A stretch of 64,000 bases of DNA, from contig NZ_CP029693.1 in the NCBI RefSeq assembly GCF_003228315.1, forward strand, positions 5,676,501 to 5,740,500, read 5' to 3'. The translations under genes were made by a program, and so were the position numbers. Below the pieces are notes generated by a model. That model was given only the letters and a program-made list of their open reading frames with translations, was not told the DNA's origin and ran no database searches. Shown piece after piece: positions 59,989 to 64,000 of this stretch (its first letter is position 1; each line of letters starts with the position of its first letter). Source of the stretch: Pseudomonas putida (GTDB lineage Bacteria > Pseudomonadota > Gammaproteobacteria > Pseudomonadales > Pseudomonadaceae).

Positions 59989-61299
59989 GTGCAAGTTCAG
60001 CCGATATTTATTATAGGTAGTTATCGATCGGCAACAAGTCTGATGGGGTGGGTGTTAGGTCAGCACACCAAAATTTTTCCGTTGGAAGAGACTCACTATA
60101 TCTACAGGCTGAGTTGCGATGCAGTTTCGCAACATGAGCTAGGAACAAAAGGATTGGCTCGTTCGTTTCTTGCATCGGCCAATATCTCTCGCAGATCATA
60201 TTGTGTGGCTGCAGGTGTTTCTTGTAATGATCTGATATTGCAGTCACGTCACGATATTGTTGAAAGTGCCAAGCTTCCCCAACATGCAGCAGATGCTTCG
60301 GATCATGTAAAGTTTTGCGTTACACCAGATAAAAATCGTTGGGTCGATGCGACGCCAGAGAATGCTCATTATGTTTATTCCTTGTTGCGGATGTTTCCAA
60401 AGGCAAAGTTTATACATATATTGCGTAACCCGAAATTGGTGGCGAGCTCTCTGATGAATTTTAGCGGGGTGGGTGCCAACGATTATGAAGAGGAGAACGC
60501 CTACAATACTTGGACGCGTCTGGTAGGGGCTTGTCAACTTGCGGAAAAAGCGTTTGGGTCAGAGGTGGTAAAACGAATTTACTTTGATGATATTTTGACT
60601 GACCCGGAGTCGGTTGTTAGAGAGTGCTTGGAGTTCGTTGGTGAAGAATATCAGCCTGACTGTTTGGGGCCTTTTTCGTTGAAGGTCAACTCGTCCAGGC
60701 ATAAGCAACCCCAGGATATTTCTATTGAAGGAAATATTAACGACTCCAGACCCTACGTTAGAAATGCTTTCAAGCTCTATCAAGAGTTGCTGCAGAATAA
60801 AGATCTAAAAAACAAGGGTGACCTGAAATCATTACGTCTGTGCAAACAGAAAGATGCTGATTTGATTTTCTCGAGAAGTCAGAAAGGTATTGATTACATC
60901 AATGGAGATCGCGCACGTTTGCTCGCTGAAAATAGCCGCTTGCAGGCTGAAAGCCTGAAGCTAAAGGTTGAGCTAATGCGGGCACGTCTAAAAGTTATTG
61001 ATTGGGGGCCGCAAGCTGTTTATGCAGGTCAGCCATTTAATGCTCAAGCTAATGGTGCTTCGGCACTTTGGATTAAAGTAAGCGGGCTTGAAGAAGATGT
61101 GGATGTTGAGTTGGGTGGGACACTATTGCCAACGTTCGTGGCGGATGACTTTAGTGTTATTACGGTGGAGGTTTCGCGCTCATTGACAAGTATTCCATGC
61201 GCTATTCCACTGACTTTTAAAGAAAAAGAAAGTGGAGCCGTTGTAGGAGAGCTTGAATTGTCAGTTCTACCTTTTGCCAAACATAAGATGTTTAGTTAA
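59989..61299 (+). CDS. Sulfotransferase with coiled coil and beta-sandwich C-terminus
   Basis: A 436-residue PAPS-dependent sulfotransferase. The 5'-phosphosulfate loop is FIIGSYRSATSLMGWVLGQH at the N-terminus, and the 3'-phosphate motif is KFIHILRNPKLVASSLMNF at about residue 140-160. A coiled coil (about 302-335, LLAENSRLQAESLKLKVELM) and a beta-rich domain (about 340-436, AGQPFNAQANGASALWIKV) follow. It starts at GTG with a GGGGGG run 7-13 bases upstream; 281 AT-rich bases without a gene precede it. The likely acceptor is the O-polysaccharide, judged by context only. cysNC and cysD, which make its donor, lie next to it. Confidence 0.82.
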   Translation: MQVQPIFIIGSYRSATSLMGWVLGQHTKIFPLEETHYIYRLSCDAVSQHELGTKGLARSFLASANISRRSYCVAAGVSCNDLILQSRHDIVESAKLPQHAADASDHVKFCVTPDKNRWVDATPENAHYVYSLLRMFPKAKFIHILRNPKLVASSLMNFSGVGANDYEEENAYNTWTRLVGACQLAEKAFGSEVVKRIYFDDILTDPESVVRECLEFVGEEYQPDCLGPFSLKVNSSRHKQPQDISIEGNINDSRPYVRNAFKLYQELLQNKDLKNKGDLKSLRLCKQKDADLIFSRSQKGIDYINGDRARLLAENSRLQAESLKLKVELMRARLKVIDWGPQAVYAGQPFNAQANGASALWIKVSGLEEDVDVELGGTLLPTFVADDFSVITVEVSRSLTSIPCAIPLTFKEKESGAVVGELELSVLPFAKHKMFS

Positions 61300-61360
61300 T
61301 TGAAATGTCGGTTTGCTTTTCCCTTATGACTTGAGGGGTAGCAAAGGCCTTGTCAATAAT

Positions 61361-61391
61361 CTGGATGCCGCGCCAAAGGTGCGGCATCCAG
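61361..61391. terminator. Hairpin between convergent sulfotransferase and cysNC genes
   Basis: CTGGATGCCGC and GCGGCATCCAG form a perfect 11-base stem. No T-run follows on either strand, so it may act as a transcription block or processing structure and not as a classic terminator. Confidence 0.55.
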
Positions 61392-61404
61392 AGGGGCAGG
61401 GTAT

Positions 61405-63300
61405 TTATGACTTCAAAATATCCACCATCTTCCCAACCGACTCTCCCACCGTCATTTCCCCCACCCCAAGTTCAATATCCGCAGCCAGCGGCGCCTCATA
61501 CGGACTCCCCACCCCCGACAAATTCGGCAACTGACCCGATCTCGCCTTCTTGTACAACCCCTTCACATCCCGCTGCTCGCACACCTCCAGCGGTGTGCTG
61601 ACATAGACCTCGACAAAGTTTTCCTCGCCAATCAACTCCCGCGCCATTTGCCGTTCTCTTCTGAACGGTGAAATGAATGCGGTCATGACCACCATCCCGG
61701 CATCCATCATCAGCTTTGCCACCTCGGCGATTCGGCGGATGTTTTCTACCCGATCGGCGTCGGTAAAGCCCAGATCCTTGTTGAGCCCCTGGCGGACGTT
61801 GTCGCCGTCGAGGAGGTAGGTGCGATAACCCTTGGCGTGCAGCTCGACTTCCAGAGCATTGGCCAGCGTCGATTTGCCCGAACCGGACAATCCGGTGAAC
61901 CAGATGACCTTGCCCTTGTGGCCGTTTAGCTTCTCGCGGTTTTCGCGGCTGATCGAGAGCGCCTGTTTATGCACGTTTTGCGCACGGCGCAGGCTGTGGG
62001 TGATCATGCCGGCGGCGACGGTGGCATTGCTGATGCGGTCAACCAGGATGAAGCTGCCGAGGGTTTTCGAGTGCTGGTAGCTGTCGTAGACCAGCGGTTT
62101 GCTGATGGCGAAGGTGCAGACGCTGATGTCATTGAGTAGCAGTTGGGTGCTGGCGTCATGGGCCAGGGTATTGATGTCCACGCGATACTTGATGTTGGTG
62201 ATCGACGCGGAGGCCCACTGCGAGGCCAGTTTGATGTCGTAGTTGCGACCGTGCAGGCCTGCGTCTTCGCTCATCCACACCAGGATGGCCTCGAACTGGT
62301 CGGTGGTCTCCAGTGGTTTGTCGCTCAGGGAAATGATGTCGCCCCGTGAGGCGTCGATCTCGCGGTCGAGCCGCAGAGTGACAGCGTCGCCCCGCTCAGC
62401 GTGTTGCATCGCGCCATCCATGCTGACAATTTCAGCGACCTTTGCCGTTTGCCCCGAGAGGGTCACCCGGACCTCGTCGCCGACGCTGACCTTGCCTTCA
62501 CCGACGTAGCCGCTAAACCCTCGGAACGTCGCGTCGGGGCGGTTGACCCACTGCACGGGAAACACCAGGCGATCGGAGGTGGGCGCCGTGATTTCTGCCG
62601 TTTCGAGATACCCCATGAGCGTGGGTCCCGAGTACCAGGGCGTACGACTCGATCGCTGGGTGATGTTGTCACCTTTGAGCGCGCTGAGCGGAATGGCGGT
62701 GATTTTTTCAAAGCCCAGGGTTTGCGCGTAGGACTGAAAGGATTCAAGGGTGCGCTGGAAGGTGTCTTGGTCGAAGTCGATCAGGTCCATCTTGTTCACC
62801 GCCAATACCACCTGACCAATGCCCATCAATGAGGCCAGGTAGGCATGACGTCGAGTCTGGGTCACGACACCCTGGCGTGCGTCGACGAGCAGGATTGCCA
62901 CGTCGGCGGTGGAAGCGCCTGTGACCATGTTGCGGGTGTATTGCTCGTGACCGGGCGTGTCGGCAACGATGAATTTGCGTTTGTCGGTGGCGATATAGCG
63001 ATAGGCCACATCGATGGTGATGCCTTGTTCACGCTCCGCCGAGAGGCCGTCGACCAGCAAGGCGAAATCGATGTCGGCACCTTGGGTGCCATATTTTTTC
63101 GATTCGCTTTTCAGGGTGGCCAACTGATCGTCGGTCAACTGCCGGGACTCCCACAGCAGGCGACCGATCATGGTGCTTTTGCCATCATCGACACTGCCGC
63201 AGGTGATGAACCTGAGCAGGTCTTGACCTTGCTGCTGTTCCAGGTAGGCCTCAATAGTCGAAGGCATTTGTGGGGCTGTTGCCAGTGCTTTGGGTGCCAT
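61405..63300 (-). CDS. cysNC: Bifunctional sulfate adenylyltransferase subunit 1 / adenylylsulfate kinase CysNC
   Basis: Makes APS with CysD and then phosphorylates it to PAPS. It is 631 residues. The N-terminal GTPase (CysN) has CGSVDDGKSTMIGRLL, ADTPGHEQYTRNM and NKMDLID; the C-terminal APS kinase (from about residue 445) has WFTGLSGSGKSTLANALE and LLDGDNVRQGLNKDLGF. Its ATG overlaps the cysD stop (ATGA). PAPS is the donor for the adjacent sulfotransferase as well as an intermediate of sulfate assimilation. Confidence 0.96.
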   Translation of the reverse strand: MAPKALATAPQMPSTIEAYLEQQQGQDLLRFITCGSVDDGKSTMIGRLLWESRQLTDDQLATLKSESKKYGTQGADIDFALLVDGLSAEREQGITIDVAYRYIATDKRKFIVADTPGHEQYTRNMVTGASTADVAILLVDARQGVVTQTRRHAYLASLMGIGQVVLAVNKMDLIDFDQDTFQRTLESFQSYAQTLGFEKITAIPLSALKGDNITQRSSRTPWYSGPTLMGYLETAEITAPTSDRLVFPVQWVNRPDATFRGFSGYVGEGKVSVGDEVRVTLSGQTAKVAEIVSMDGAMQHAERGDAVTLRLDREIDASRGDIISLSDKPLETTDQFEAILVWMSEDAGLHGRNYDIKLASQWASASITNIKYRVDINTLAHDASTQLLLNDISVCTFAISKPLVYDSYQHSKTLGSFILVDRISNATVAAGMITHSLRRAQNVHKQALSISRENREKLNGHKGKVIWFTGLSGSGKSTLANALEVELHAKGYRTYLLDGDNVRQGLNKDLGFTDADRVENIRRIAEVAKLMMDAGMVVMTAFISPFRRERQMARELIGEENFVEVYVSTPLEVCEQRDVKGLYKKARSGQLPNLSGVGSPYEAPLAADIELGVGEMTVGESVGKMVDILKS

Positions 63301-64000
63301 CAGAAATATCCTTCTTTCTTTTTCTTTTCCATGCTGGCGGAGCTGTCGCTGTCTATCGCCCGCCCTTGTCTTTCGGAATGGGGGGAGCCGAGCAGTTCAA
63401 GCACAATCTCGGCGACGGTCGCGGCGCTTGATTCCACGGCGCCGGTCAGGGGGTAGCAACCCAGCGTGCGGAAACGGATAGTGCGGGCTTCGATTTTTTC
63501 ACCGGGCAGCAACGGCATGCGCGCGTCGTCCACCATGATTGTCATGCCGTTGCGTACGACAACAGGGCGTTGCCGGGCGAAGTACAGCGGTACCAGGGGA
63601 ATGTTTTCCTGATAGATGTATTGCCAGATATCGAGTTCGGTCCAGTTCGACAACGGGAACACGCGAATGCTTTCCCCCGGTTTTTTGCGTGTGTTGTAGA
63701 GGTTCCACACTTCGGGGCGCTGCTGTTTCGGGTCCCATTGGTGGCTCTGGCTGCGAAACGAAAAGATGCGTTCCTTGGCACGGGATTTTTCCTCATCCCG
63801 GCGTGCGCCGCCGAACACGACGTCAAACTTGTACTTTTCCAGGGCCTGTTTGAGGCCTTCGGTCTTGGTGATGTCGGTATGCAGTGCCGAACCATGGTCG
63901 AACGGATTGATGTCCTTGCTGATGGCCTCCGGATTGATGTGCACCAGCAGGTCCATGCCGCTCTCACGCGCCATCAGGTCGCGGAACAGGTACATCTCCT
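63300..64000 (-). CDS. cysD: Sulfate adenylyltransferase subunit 2 CysD (partial, 5' end beyond window)
   Basis: The C-terminal ~233 residues of the ATP sulfurylase catalytic subunit; the family is about 300 residues, so the PP-loop end lies outside the window. Marks are NPFDHGSALHTDITKTEGL, FGGARRDEEKSRAKERIFSF, RVFPLSNWTELDIWQYI and FRTLGCYPLTGAVES, ending in MEKKKKEGYF. It is upstream of cysNC in one operon. Confidence 0.95.
   Translation of the reverse strand, partial: EMYLFRDLMARESGMDLLVHINPEAISKDINPFDHGSALHTDITKTEGLKQALEKYKFDVVFGGARRDEEKSRAKERIFSFRSQSHQWDPKQQRPEVWNLYNTRKKPGESIRVFPLSNWTELDIWQYIYQENIPLVPLYFARQRPVVVRNGMTIMVDDARMPLLPGEKIEARTIRFRTLGCYPLTGAVESSAATVAEIVLELLGSPHSERQGRAIDSDSSASMEKKKKEGYF

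Noticed and set aside
40727..64000. Mobile element or prophage carrying the O-antigen genes
   Set aside because: No transposase, integrase, terminal repeats or tRNA attachment site is visible; composition alone does not define an element.

Overview
The window is chromosomal DNA of a Pseudomonas, most likely of the P. fluorescens lineage. The evidence is the nadB / algU-mucA-mucB-mucD block, a dapA-bamC-purC block, rnd-ycgL, and paired REP elements built on a CTGTAGGAGC / GCTCGCGATG theme. Most of it is dense, GC-rich housekeeping sequence. No transposase, integrase, phage gene or CRISPR array was seen.

Layout. 1-6 kb: nadB, divergent from the envelope-stress operon algU-mucA-mucB-mucD (mucC is absent). 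6-14 kb: an M48 chaperone/protease, tusA, an AI-2E-type permease, bcp, gcvR, then dapA-bamC-MBL hydrolase-purC and a tRNA-Ser(CGA). 14-20 kb: a LysR regulator, a CHMI-type isomerase, an EptA-like phosphoethanolamine transferase with a methyltransferase, then rnd and ycgL. 20-31 kb: small metabolic and conserved hypothetical genes separated by REP pairs (2-hydroxyacid dehydrogenase, nitroreductase, YcgN, a peptidase-like protein lacking its HExxH, SpoU methyltransferase, YajD, oligopeptidase B, class II glutaminase). 31-36 kb: a LysR regulator divergent from an MFS transporter and the 5-oxoprolinase genes pxpABC. 36-41.7 kb: VWA/MoxR pair, DUF748 protein, cysK, lpxO.

42-61.3 kb is a surface-polysaccharide (O-antigen) locus. 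rmlBDAC makes dTDP-L-rhamnose, and rmd-gmd-wbpW makes GDP-D-rhamnose. Wzm/Wzt is an ABC exporter whose Wzt carries a C-terminal extension. Around them are a GT2 enzyme, a very large multidomain glycosyltransferase (propeller, long coiled coil, GT2, GT4), an OafA-type acyltransferase, a small lipoprotein and a sulfotransferase. From wzm onward the DNA is visibly more AT-rich than its surroundings and has no REP elements, which suggests horizontal acquisition. The window ends in cysNC and the 3' part of cysD, which make activated sulfate (APS/PAPS), the donor the neighbouring sulfotransferase would need.

Three points deserve most attention. (1) The giant glycosyltransferase is split by a one-base frameshift exactly at a run of six Gs; seven Gs restore a single reading frame of about 1,476 residues, so this is either a phase-variation switch or a homopolymer error. 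(2) Its long, internally duplicated coiled coil beside Wzm/Wzt suggests a built-in chain-length ruler. (3) A small Cys-bounded domain is shared by the acyltransferase C-terminus and the separate lipoprotein, and I do not recognise it as a named family.
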